Below the pieces are notes generated by a model, which did not search any database, was not told where the DNA came from, and saw nothing but the letters and a program-made list of their open reading frames with translations. From contig NZ_AUAC01000003.1 in the NCBI RefSeq assembly GCF_000428525.1, positions 1-64,000 on the forward strand: 64,000 bases of DNA, in the 5' to 3' direction. Source of the stretch: Hellea balneolensis DSM 19091 (GTDB lineage: Bacteria; Pseudomonadota; Alphaproteobacteria; Caulobacterales; Maricaulaceae). Below are positions 18,849-27,496 of the stretch, piece by piece; the first letter of the stretch is position 1, and every line of letters starts with the position of its first letter. Both the position numbers and the translations under genes were made by a program.

Positions 18849-18893
18849 TGGTGCCCCCACACGGACTTGAACCGCGGACCCCCTGATTACAAA
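18849..18893 (-). other. 3' fragment of a tRNA-Thr(TGT) gene, candidate attachment site of the ICE
   Basis: Read on the minus strand, these 45 nt are the 3' part of a tRNA. They show anticodon-loop TTTGTAA, 3' anticodon stem TCAGG, T arm CGCGG-TTCAAGT-CCGTG, acceptor strand TGGGGGC, discriminator A and encoded CCA. The 5' half is absent: upstream bases do not pair with the anticodon stem. Identity therefore breaks inside the anticodon loop, where tyrosine integrases commonly cross over. An intact tRNA-Thr is expected at the other end of the element, right of this window. Confidence 0.8.
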
Positions 18894-18914
18894 ATATAAT
18901 TTGGGTGTTTTCTA

Positions 18915-18991
18915 GAGTTTCCTCAAGTGAGAAAAATCGCTAAATATTCAATTAAAACAGCAACTTGAGTTTCCCTGAGTTTCCTCACGTG
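18915..18991 (+). repeat. GAGTTTCC repeats between the attachment site and the integrase
   Basis: GAGTTTCCTCAAGTG at 18915-18929 and GAGTTTCCTCACGTG at 18977-18991 differ by one base. A third GAGTTTCC starts at 18967. They lie between the tRNA fragment and the integrase gene at 19049, where arm-type integrase sites are expected. Confidence 0.5.
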
Positions 18992-19048
18992 GGTTGTCGT
19001 TTTACGCCACCGTGCTTACTATGTGCTTACTGGAAATAGGAGCATGTA

Positions 19049-20209
19049 ATGGCGCAAAGACTAACGAAACGGGTTGTTGATGCGGCTGAAGTTGGGATTA
19101 AAGACCACTATATCTGGGACTCTTCATTAAAGGGTTTTGGATTGAAAGTCACCCCATCAGGACGGAAAGTATACATTGTCCAATATCGACTTGGTGGTCG
19201 AAAAGGACGGACTCGTCGGGTCACGCTAGGTCAGCATGGCCCTCTGACGACGGAAGAAGCTAGAGGCTTGGCCAAGAAGAGTTTAGGTCAAGTATCTGCA
19301 GGGACCGACCCCGCAGCCGAGCTCGATAAAACACGCGCCGGCAGTTTGATGACGTCGCTGTTGGACAAATTTGACGAGCAGCACATTGAAGTGAAATTGA
19401 AGCCCAAATCACAAGAGGACTACCGACGCAACATTCGGCTGTATATCAAACCTGCTCTTGGTCATATGTTGGTCCATCAGGTTACGCGGCAAGATGTGGC
19501 TCGGCTTCATCACTCCCTTCGTGAGAAGCCTTATGTTGGTAACCGAGTGATTTCTGTCCTCTCAAAATTCTTCAATTGGTGTGAAAAGTTTGGATATCGA
19601 GAAGAAGGAAAAAATCCGTCTCGCTACATCGACAAATACAAGGAGAAGAAGCGTCAGAGGTTTTTGTCGAAGATTGAACAAGAGCGATTGAACCTCGCTT
19701 TAGAGCAAGCGAGGTCAGAAGGCGTAATATCTGAATACGCGATTTATGCGATACAGCTTCTCTGTCTGACTGGGGCACGCTTAGGCGAAATTCTCAAATT
19801 GAAATGGGAGTATGTGAACTGGGAAAAGGGTACATTGGATTTGCCTGATTCCAAGACAGGTGAAAAAAGTATATATTTGAACGAAGCGGCTAAGGACACG
19901 CTCGCAAAAATCATGCGTCAGGTTAATAACCCTTACGTCATCTGCGGGGCCAAACCGGGGGAGCATATCGTTAATTTGCAGAAGTCATGGCGGCGTATCA
20001 GATCAATGGCAGATTTAGATGATGTTCGTCTGCATGATTTACGCCATACGTTTGCGAGCATTGCTGTCTCTAGTGGAATGTCGCTGCCTCTTATTGGTGC
20101 ACTCTTAGGACATTCCCAACCGCGAACAACAGCTAGATATGCGCATCTAGCCTCTGGACCTTTGCGGGACGCGGTAGAGAAAATCGGATTAGAGATTAAA
20201 GGTCGATAG
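19049..20209 (+). CDS. int: Tyrosine integrase of the tRNA-Thr-integrated element
   Basis: The 386-residue DUF4102-type integrase has an N-terminal arm-binding domain (about 1-90), a core-binding domain (about 98-185) and a catalytic domain with R244 (TGARLGE), H329 and R332 (HDLRHTF), H355 (LGHSQP) and Y364. AGGAG lies 6 nt before the ATG. It is the first gene inside the element bounded by the tRNA-Thr fragment and most probably drives its integration and excision. No excisionase lies directly beside it. Confidence 0.92.
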   Translation: MAQRLTKRVVDAAEVGIKDHYIWDSSLKGFGLKVTPSGRKVYIVQYRLGGRKGRTRRVTLGQHGPLTTEEARGLAKKSLGQVSAGTDPAAELDKTRAGSLMTSLLDKFDEQHIEVKLKPKSQEDYRRNIRLYIKPALGHMLVHQVTRQDVARLHHSLREKPYVGNRVISVLSKFFNWCEKFGYREEGKNPSRYIDKYKEKKRQRFLSKIEQERLNLALEQARSEGVISEYAIYAIQLLCLTGARLGEILKLKWEYVNWEKGTLDLPDSKTGEKSIYLNEAAKDTLAKIMRQVNNPYVICGAKPGEHIVNLQKSWRRIRSMADLDDVRLHDLRHTFASIAVSSGMSLPLIGALLGHSQPRTTARYAHLASGPLRDAVEKIGLEIKGR

Positions 20210-20312
20210 ATGCGCCCTTACTAACTTTAGTCATCTTCCGCCTTGGGGGCAAAGCAGACCTTAGAAACATGCAAATTTGGAGGGAAAGTGGGGATTGAAT
20301 TATAAAAAATTC

Positions 20313-22742
20313 TCACAAAATTTTTCTTGGCTGCATAAGGAATGCCATAGGTACATTTTGCAAATGTTGATCAGAATTTGACATCAACAACAACCGATTC
20401 ACAGTGTGATGTCGTATGCCTCCATAAGGAAAAGCACATAATATTTTTCCTGTTTTTTTTGTGGTATTCATGTTCGTAAGCTCTTTTTGAGCGGAAGTGT
20501 GTGTTCGGTTAAAACGTGCTTTCAAGCCACATTCCAAATTATTTTTTATCCCACTCTTTTCAATATTTGATAGATACTTAAAAGCACTGCTGATTATACC
20601 ATCATAGGCCTTGAATTTTGGTTGTGCTTTGAGACTTGGCATTAAATTAGGAATTTGAGGGAATATGAAGGATGCGTCTTCTATGGCTGTTCTTAGCTTA
20701 ACTAATGGGGCACTATTTTCGGGAAAAGTTGCTTGGATCGCGAACTGTATTTCACGCCAACGAAATGGGCTGTCAGTAATTATACAAGCGCCAGTTGCCT
20801 GTGCTAGGTACATTGCCATTTCAAAGTTCGGCGCAAGTTGAAGAAAGTTCATTTGTCCGCCATCATCTTTGCTCAATGGGTTACCTCCCAAATCGACCAA
20901 GGGATCGTCTTCTTTCATCCGCTGTATTACACCCTTAGCTATCGCAATTTTCTCATCATTCATTTCTTCTTTCGGCTCGAAAATCTGTGCAATAAGAGCT
21001 GATTCTGGCATCAAAAGGTGTGTTTGTTTGTGAAAGCCCTTCATCATTCTCATGTATCGAGGATCTTCTTCAGGCTCTATATTGAAGAAAGGTTTCCTAG
21101 CTTCGGCCATAGCTAACATTTGCTGCTGTAAATGACGATCGAAGTTGCAAGGATCTGGAACTAAAGTTACAATACCAGCCTCAACCAGCGGCATAATTAT
21201 TATAAACTGTAAAATGCTTTTTAGGAATTCAAGACGGTGGTTTTGTGGATTTTTGACCGGATTAAACTCTTGCTTGACAGTTCCCGGATGCAAAAAGGGG
21301 TGTTGAATGATTATCTCTCCGAAGTAGAGCGACGCGCCAAGAGCAAATTCTGTAATTAGTTCAGGATGCAGTATGCCAGTGTAAACAGCCCTCGATACGC
21401 CATCTGTCTTAGGTAATAACGAGAGGATGTCAGTTTCCTTTGGCCACAAAGCTTCGTAAAGGTGATATATTTTACTTATCTGTTCGTTGGTCAGATCGCG
21501 TCGTACCCCAATCCAATCTTTTGTGTCATCTAATCCTAGAATGTCTGCCACCCCATTGAGCAGCGATAGATTACGTTCCCGGATGCTTAGCTCTTCCCAG
21601 GTTGGCCTCTTATTTATCGATTTATTTTGGCAGCAGTCTTTGAAATTTTTTCCGGATCCACACCCACAATAATCTTTGGAGCGCAAAGGTTCTAGTGGGA
21701 GCGTTTTTTTTAAAAATTCGCGTTCTCCCTCAGTTCTGCCGAACTCATCTTGATAATGTACATCACCGCTATCAAATTTGGCAAACAACTCTCCACCAAA
21801 CTTATAAAGTTCATTTACTGGAGGCAATAATACTGTCCGAAGATTTTTCCACTTTTCTGAAATGAGCTTTTCTGGATATAACCAATCTAATTTGCCGGCA
21901 GCTAGATAACGCCGCGCACCGTTTTTAATGATGTAGTTGAGTTTCATTACATCTTCGGCGACCAATTTTCTTGTGCGAATGAAAGCGTCAGTTCTCGCCA
22001 TTCCATATTTGAAATGGCGTGGAAAAGTCCTCTTCTCTGTAGGGTTTTCCGTTGGATCTTTTCCATATTCTAAGTTTGTTAGTATGAGACAGAAATTACG
22101 ATTTAACGGGAAAATAGTTTGCGAACCCTTTCGAGTAATTGATGGGTCATGCGGATACTCTTTGATATTCGCGTGGGGGACGATAGCGTGATTGTAAATG
22201 GTAACGGGATGATCACTGACAATAAATTTTACTTCTGAGTCTTCAGCTGAAACGATTTCTTTGATGCCTTCCGACCAAATTGAGCAATGCATCATTCTAA
22301 TGCCTTGCATTTCTTGCATGAGATCATTTTGGGAAATTCGCGGATATTGAGAGCGAAGCCAATCTAAACCTTTTGGTGTTCGCAATTTCTGAATATCGAT
22401 AAACTCGAACAGTGTTTGAAAATTGCTATGCCATCTGGCCTTATCGTCAGTGCAGAAAGCACGAATTGCTTTCGCCCCTCGGGAATCTATATCCCCGAAG
22501 AGTAAACGTTCTATCTCATCATTTATAGATGTGCCAAAAAAGGTTGAATATAAGTCAGTTTGAAAAAAACAACGTGAAGTAGGGGCTGTTTTAAATAGTG
22601 ACTTTCCAGAAAACTTCTTCCCTTCAGCGGACAAAACTTCTTTGGGCTTAAGATCAAGATAAACAAGAGTGTTTTTTCCTTGTTCAAAAAAGCCTTTTTG
22701 ATACCACTGGGGAACATAGTGATTGTTTCTGGTCTTCTGCAT
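20313..22742 (-). CDS. DUF4238 protein with internal SEC-C motif
   Basis: The 809-residue protein begins with the NNHYVPQWYQKGF signature of DUF4238. A SEC-C zinc motif (CGCGSGKNFKDCC) lies near residues 363-375. The remaining 430 residues are unassigned. DUF4238 proteins are of unknown activity and are often near mobile-element integrases. The gene is divergent from the NACHT gene, with 104 bp between them, so they may share control. About 39% GC by eye, like its partner and unlike the conjugation genes. A defence role is inference from context only. Confidence 0.7.
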   Translation of the reverse strand: MQKTRNNHYVPQWYQKGFFEQGKNTLVYLDLKPKEVLSAEGKKFSGKSLFKTAPTSRCFFQTDLYSTFFGTSINDEIERLLFGDIDSRGAKAIRAFCTDDKARWHSNFQTLFEFIDIQKLRTPKGLDWLRSQYPRISQNDLMQEMQGIRMMHCSIWSEGIKEIVSAEDSEVKFIVSDHPVTIYNHAIVPHANIKEYPHDPSITRKGSQTIFPLNRNFCLILTNLEYGKDPTENPTEKRTFPRHFKYGMARTDAFIRTRKLVAEDVMKLNYIIKNGARRYLAAGKLDWLYPEKLISEKWKNLRTVLLPPVNELYKFGGELFAKFDSGDVHYQDEFGRTEGEREFLKKTLPLEPLRSKDYCGCGSGKNFKDCCQNKSINKRPTWEELSIRERNLSLLNGVADILGLDDTKDWIGVRRDLTNEQISKIYHLYEALWPKETDILSLLPKTDGVSRAVYTGILHPELITEFALGASLYFGEIIIQHPFLHPGTVKQEFNPVKNPQNHRLEFLKSILQFIIIMPLVEAGIVTLVPDPCNFDRHLQQQMLAMAEARKPFFNIEPEEDPRYMRMMKGFHKQTHLLMPESALIAQIFEPKEEMNDEKIAIAKGVIQRMKEDDPLVDLGGNPLSKDDGGQMNFLQLAPNFEMAMYLAQATGACIITDSPFRWREIQFAIQATFPENSAPLVKLRTAIEDASFIFPQIPNLMPSLKAQPKFKAYDGIISSAFKYLSNIEKSGIKNNLECGLKARFNRTHTSAQKELTNMNTTKKTGKILCAFPYGGIRHHTVNRLLLMSNSDQHLQNVPMAFLMQPRKIL

Positions 22743-22846
22743 TTTTATCCTTGGAGTATGCGTTTTATACGCCCAATTTACATATTACAGATTGAGTTAA
22801 GTTAGTATAAGATTCACATCAAATAGATGAATGATAGAGAGTTCAA

Positions 22847-25800
22847 ATGACAGAGGCTGGCGGCCCCACGACCCATGCGGGGATCACATATCAGAACTCT
22901 ATAGCTGCACTTTATTTGGGTCGAATGCTCGATACTGCTTTGCGGCCAATTCGTGACAGGGTGATAAAGGTTAGAACAGAGGTGCCTGCCGACGTTGACG
23001 ACATCCAAATTTGGATGGCCGATGGTTCTATCAAGATGATTCAAGCAAAAACTAAACTGAAGTCATCAGGAACTGCTTGGCGTAAGATTTGGTTGGATTT
23101 CAAAAGGGCTTTAGATGCGAATAGCGCTAGCCAAACACTTATCCTTAGCTTAACTGTTGGCGAGAACACCAACCTATCTTCAAATTTACGAGAATGTACG
23201 GAAAGGGCAGAGAGCTCTGTTTCTTATGATGAATATAGCCGCAGGCTAACTAAACCTCAGATTAAACTCGTTGAAAATATCGCTAACGTGCTATCTGTAG
23301 ACCATAGCAGTGCGATGTCCTTACTTTCAAAAATAATGATAGAAATAATTCCGAAAGAGTTTATTGAGCGTGATTATGCACCTCAATGGATGCCGAGAAG
23401 TGCTCCTCTAAGTTTTTCAATTTTTCAACTACTTCGAGATCATTGCGCTTCACGCTCAGCCCAGCGGGCTCTTTTTTTACCAGAGCCTCTCAGAGAGTTT
23501 CTCAAGAACGAACACAACATCGACATTTTGTATCCTTTAGATTGGGGAGCAGATGCTTACCGATCTATTGTCGTCGAACAAGCTAGTGTTGTTATTCCGG
23601 GAACTAGCTTTTCGAAGAAGATCGATGATAGTTTTCCTTGGCCCATATGTTGTCCTTTTGATAATAATCGAGAGGCTGATTTCGACGACGAGGCTACTAG
23701 CTATTCAGAAGAAGTCTATATCAAGTCTGTGGATATGCGACGCTTCCCAAGCCGAAATTTTAATCGTGTCGTTTTAGTTGGAGGGGCTGGACTTGGTAAA
23801 TCTGTTGTTAGTAGTGCTATTGCAGGAAGACTCGCGAAAAATGGTAAGCTCCCTGTAACAATAAAAATTCCGACTTTTTGTAAAAATGACTACACCATAG
23901 ATGAGTTTCTGAGCAAAGTTATAAATCCAGAATTCAGCATCAATATCGATTGGCAGCACGCTGCGGAGAAGGGCCGTGTGGTTCTTATTCTGGATGGCCT
24001 TGATGAAGTAGCTCCAGCACATCGTCAGCTAGTTCTAGAGAGATTGAAGGTATACTCTGCACGGTATCCACTTGTCCCCTGGTTGCTGACTGTAAGAGAT
24101 GCTACGGCGATAAACATCGCGATCGCAGGCGAACTCATTGAGATCAAACCATTGGATAATATTGCTGTCCAAAAAATGATCGAGTTCTATAGATCTGAAG
24201 ACAAAAAAAATATAGTTGAGGCATTTTCGAGGCTACTGAGCAACCGGCCGGATTTGTCTAGACTTGTCCGAATACCTCTTTTTTTAGCTTTACTTTGTGT
24301 TACATCCAAAGACTTAAAAAGACCTCCATCTAATCGTTCTGAGTTATTGGAAGACTACCTTTCAATTTTGCTAAAACCCGAATTTCATAAACCGTCCGAT
24401 GTGAGAGGGTTAGATGCGATTGCAATCCGTAAAATTTCCGAGAAAGTCGCTTTTGATGCCCTTCTGAGAGAACAGATCGGTGTAGATGAAAAACTATTGT
24501 TGATGAGTATGGATGCGCTAGGTCTAGATAATAGCGTCGATGTTGTAGCAAATACACTTACTACATGTGGCATGTTAAAACGTTCAGGGCCTACTAAACT
24601 TTATTTTCCATTTCCGATCATCCAGGAGTATTTAGCAGGCTGTTACCTAGCTGAAGAAGCGGCTGAAAGCATACCGAACCGTTTGGGCGAAGTAATCAAA
24701 AAACCTTGGGCTCAGGCCATCCAATTCGCACTTGAAAAACATCCTGCACCCGAGAGCATATCGCGCGAAATATTAGATGGAGACGTTGATGCATTTTCAA
24801 CACATTTAAGACTGCTATCGCGATGTGTTGCCAATGGGATGCCTTGTACCCCTGAGATACGAACAGAAATAACAGATGGTCTTGTCGAGTTCTGGAGTAA
24901 AGCAGGTTGGGAACTCAAGGAACGTGTTGGTCAATTGCTGTCTGAAGCGTTTTATAACCCCCTCACGCCTCGTTTACGTGAGGCGCTCTTTGAGCGTCGT
25001 TTTTTACACTACGGCCTTGGTCAGATTGTAACGAATATTGACGATGAAAAGCTTACAATTGAGGTGTTGGGCGCCCTGCTGAATTCAGGAGAAAAACACC
25101 TTTATAATTTGGCTGAGTTACAAATAGCTGTCGATAAAGTGGCTGAACGCGCTTTTGACTTGTATATTAATCTGGCTCAAAACCCTGACGAGAGCGACCT
25201 GGAAAGCGATGAACTAGAAGACATGCTTTCGTGCCTTCTTTCACACTTGAACACCGATAATATATCGCAATGTAAAATAACTAACGTGGCGCAAAATGAA
25301 AACCTATTCCTTGGGTTAAGGCTGGTATGTTTCTTAAAAATTAAAAAGCCGATTGATGATGATTTAAAGTCATTGATCCGCATTGCACTGGCTAGAGATG
25401 GGTTTTATCCAAGGAATGCTGCTTTTGCGTTATTGGCAGAACATACTGCATTGTCCGAAATCGTATTGGAGTTCTTCTCCAAGCCAAAAACTATTGAAGA
25501 GGACTTATATAAATTTCTAGATGCCATTCCCAAACGAGACGGACCAGAGTTTCATTTGTCTCTTGCGAGCAATGCTAAGATCCCCGAAAATGTTAGACTT
25601 CGTTCACTGGTGTTTGCAGCGCGATACGGAAGTAGATCAGCGATGGAGGAGCTTCTCTCGAATATCGACATCAACCCCGCAGAAATCGTAACGGCAGCAT
25701 TGAGTCTTTTCGGGCATCACCAATCTTATGAGCTCGCTAAAATGGCTGCTGACGAACTGTCTAATCGAGAATGGAGTCGTGCAGATAAATTGTCTATTGC

Positions 25801-26356
25801 GAGTTCTTTGAGAACAGGAATGACAACTATTTTCGAGATGGATAGTTTTCAGGGTGGTCTTTTAGAATATAGCCCCCTCCATTTGGGAGCGCCACTATTC
25901 GAATCTCTTCTTGAAGAGTGGTCCGATTGTCCGGAGTTCAATACAAGAGATAAAACTTCCTACGACCTTTCGTTGGCACATATCGGATATGAAGCCGCTG
26001 CTTTAAGAATAAATGAGCGTTTGATTGCGTTGTTAAGTGCTAATGATGTGGATTTAAAAAATTGGGAAACTGCTCACCTAATTGGCTCAGCAGTCAGATT
26101 TCTACAGAGGTTTGGGCAATATCCAACGATCGAAACTATCGAGTCAATTATTCAAAAGAGTTCGCATAACGGAATTTTCCCATGCTTTGATTTATTGGCG
26201 GCAATCGGAACAAGAGAAGCATTAGATATACTGCTCTGGTCTTATAATGGGGGTACTGATGAAGCCCGTGGCGCGGCTTTCACTGCCATTGAAAAGCTAG
26301 CAGGCCGCATAGGTGTCCTAATTTTGGACTCGGACGGAAAACTTGGAATTAAGTAA
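22847..26356 (+). CDS. NACHT-domain NTPase with N-terminal PD-(D/E)xK-like nuclease (NLR-like defence protein)
   Basis: The 1169-residue protein has three parts. The N-terminus begins GGPTTHAGITYQNSIAA and has E45, D51/D52 and Q66-A-K68, the pattern of DUF4297/Cap4-like nucleases. A NACHT module follows, with Walker A GGAGLGKS at 312-319 and the D-G-L-D-E Walker B at 383-387. The C-terminal 600 residues are helical, HEAT-like sensor material. This layout matches bacterial NLR-like anti-phage proteins (bNACHT/Avs type), in which target sensing switches on the effector; here DNA cleavage is the likely effector. The target is unknown. It is single-gene sized but sits divergent to the DUF4238 gene. 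Confidence 0.85.
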   Translation: MTEAGGPTTHAGITYQNSIAALYLGRMLDTALRPIRDRVIKVRTEVPADVDDIQIWMADGSIKMIQAKTKLKSSGTAWRKIWLDFKRALDANSASQTLILSLTVGENTNLSSNLRECTERAESSVSYDEYSRRLTKPQIKLVENIANVLSVDHSSAMSLLSKIMIEIIPKEFIERDYAPQWMPRSAPLSFSIFQLLRDHCASRSAQRALFLPEPLREFLKNEHNIDILYPLDWGADAYRSIVVEQASVVIPGTSFSKKIDDSFPWPICCPFDNNREADFDDEATSYSEEVYIKSVDMRRFPSRNFNRVVLVGGAGLGKSVVSSAIAGRLAKNGKLPVTIKIPTFCKNDYTIDEFLSKVINPEFSINIDWQHAAEKGRVVLILDGLDEVAPAHRQLVLERLKVYSARYPLVPWLLTVRDATAINIAIAGELIEIKPLDNIAVQKMIEFYRSEDKKNIVEAFSRLLSNRPDLSRLVRIPLFLALLCVTSKDLKRPPSNRSELLEDYLSILLKPEFHKPSDVRGLDAIAIRKISEKVAFDALLREQIGVDEKLLLMSMDALGLDNSVDVVANTLTTCGMLKRSGPTKLYFPFPIIQEYLAGCYLAEEAAESIPNRLGEVIKKPWAQAIQFALEKHPAPESISREILDGDVDAFSTHLRLLSRCVANGMPCTPEIRTEITDGLVEFWSKAGWELKERVGQLLSEAFYNPLTPRLREALFERRFLHYGLGQIVTNIDDEKLTIEVLGALLNSGEKHLYNLAELQIAVDKVAERAFDLYINLAQNPDESDLESDELEDMLSCLLSHLNTDNISQCKITNVAQNENLFLGLRLVCFLKIKKPIDDDLKSLIRIALARDGFYPRNAAFALLAEHTALSEIVLEFFSKPKTIEEDLYKFLDAIPKRDGPEFHLSLASNAKIPENVRLRSLVFAARYGSRSAMEELLSNIDINPAEIVTAALSLFGHHQSYELAKMAADELSNREWSRADKLSIASSLRTGMTTIFEMDSFQGGLLEYSPLHLGAPLFESLLEEWSDCPEFNTRDKTSYDLSLAHIGYEAAALRINERLIALLSANDVDLKNWETAHLIGSAVRFLQRFGQYPTIETIESIIQKSSHNGIFPCFDLLAAIGTREALDILLWSYNGGTDEARGAAFTAIEKLAGRIGVLILDSDGKLGIK

Positions 26357-26752
26357 CAATCGGCACCAATCTAGGAGCGGTTACTTGTGGTCAAGTATGT
26401 AATTATAACATCGTTTATGCAATTTTGGCTAATGTCCGGTTAGAGGATAAAGTTACCGTTTTCTCAAGATGATTTTTTAGAACATCTTTTGAGTGCTAAA
26501 AGCGGACTCGAACCTTTAGTTCAGTAAGGAAAATATAGTGGTTTCAAGAGGTTGAGTGAGAGGGTATGGCTCCGCAAGCAGGAGCCAATAAAAAATTAAA
26601 TAATCAATAAAATCAATTATTTAATAGCTTTCAAGTTGTTAAAAAGGGCACATGAAAAGCCGCATAAAAGGGCACATAAAAGGGCACATGAGGAATTATC
26701 CTTCTTGGAGCTAAATACTTTTCGCTTTTGGCCAATACATGATTCGGTCAAC
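26357..26752. other. Non-coding stretch between the NACHT gene and the toxin-antitoxin pair
   Basis: No convincing gene. It holds, in order, a T-arm-like string GGACTCGAACC at 26504-26514 (minus-strand sense), a perfect 10-bp inverted repeat ATTAAATAAT/ATTATTTAAT at 26595-26604 and 26616-26625, and the 12-nt tandem repeats at 26642-26689. It may be an old recombination junction or the edge of a cargo module. Confidence 0.5.
26642..26689 (+). repeat. Tandem AAAAGGGCACAT repeats
   Basis: Exact 12-nt units AAAAGGGCACAT lie at 26642, 26666 and 26678, with a degenerate copy AAAAGCCGCAT at 26655. On the minus strand they read ATGTGCCCTTTT, a pattern similar in style to arm-type sites near P4-type integrases. 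A short frame reads them as a KRAH repeat, but I do not take this as a gene. Confidence 0.6.
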
Positions 26753-27067
26753 TTAACTGGCTTTCGTTTGAAGGGACACGCCTTCTTTCTCTTGCAAAAG
26801 ACTGATCATACTAAACAGATTTTTGGCTGTAGGATTTCCATTTGTACTCAGCATGCGCATGAGGCTTTTTGGTGATTTGCCAAGAGCATCCGACAAACCC
26901 TCAAACCCAATCGTTGCATTAATGTAGTCCCGTAAAAGTGACTTACCGGTTTCCAAATCACCGGACAGCATCGCGTCCATGCTCTCGGTCAGCAAGCCGT
27001 AGCGGTAATTAGGATCAATATTTGCTCGCGCCAGTACGGTGTCGCGAAAACTTCGTGTTACAGTCAT
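26753..27067 (-). CDS. Type II antitoxin, HTH family (HigA-like addiction-module antidote)
   Basis: The 104-residue protein has a helix-turn-helix ending in SDALGKSPKSLMRMLS, typical of the addiction-module antidote family paired with Gp49-like toxins. It follows its toxin gene with a 2-nt gap, toxin first, as in higBA operons. It should neutralise the toxin and repress the promoter at the palindrome upstream of the toxin gene. Confidence 0.85.
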   Translation of the reverse strand: MTVTRSFRDTVLARANIDPNYRYGLLTESMDAMLSGDLETGKSLLRDYINATIGFEGLSDALGKSPKSLMRMLSTNGNPTAKNLFSMISLLQEKEGVSLQTKAS

Positions 27068-27069
27068 AG

Positions 27070-27396
27070 CTATCTTTCCTTCTTTCGCTTCTTATAGCTT
27101 GCCCAATCAGCCATCGCTTTTTCAATATCCTTGCTCTGCCGACGTTTCGTGCCGCCGCCAAACAATATAACCAATGTGTTCCCGTCACGACCGAGATAGA
27201 CTCGTAGGCCTGGCCCCCAATGAATACGACATTCCCACAACCCTTTACCAAGACTTTTCAAAGCTGATGTATTGCCAGTTTCTAGTCTGGCGATATAGGT
27301 AGTCACTTTAAGAGCGGCTTGAGTGTCAAGCGCACCAAACCACTCCGCAAAAGCGCTTGAGCCATCTTCATCAAGATATTCCTGTATCTCAATCAT
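27070..27396 (-). CDS. Type II toxin, RelE/HigB-like (Gp49 family)
   Basis: The 108-residue protein matches the addiction-module killer family: an N-terminal IQEYLDEDG, LGKGLWECRIHWGPGLRVYL in the middle, and a FGGGTKRRQSKDIEKA tail. Relatives are ribosome-dependent mRNA interferases. It is the first gene of a two-gene operon and probably helps keep the mobile element in the cell. Confidence 0.87.
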   Translation of the reverse strand: MIEIQEYLDEDGSSAFAEWFGALDTQAALKVTTYIARLETGNTSALKSLGKGLWECRIHWGPGLRVYLGRDGNTLVILFGGGTKRRQSKDIEKAMADWASYKKRKKER

Positions 27397-27398
27397 AT

Positions 27399-27416
27399 GG
27401 TAACATATATGTTACC
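27399..27416. promoter_or_regulatory. 18-bp perfect palindrome upstream of the toxin gene
   Basis: GGTAACATATATGTTACC is a perfect palindrome that begins 2 nt before the toxin start codon. The position suits an operator for autorepression by the antitoxin. The occupied site would also cover the ribosome-binding region. Confidence 0.7.
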
Positions 27417-27496
27417 TTCTTATTTGTCAATACAACCCATCAAGGACAATGGTGCAGGTCCATTTGTCGGCACTCTTCACCTTAAGACACATAAAT

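Noticed and set aside
26504-26514. Possible tRNA at a T-arm-like string
   Set aside because: Flanking arms do not pair into a tRNA; kept only as a weak hint of an old att site.
26642-26689. CRISPR-like array
   Set aside because: Units are 12 nt and contiguous, without spacers, and no cas genes are present.
26636-26875. Frame with KRAH repeats
   Set aside because: It is a translation of 12-nt DNA repeats and then runs antisense to the antitoxin gene.
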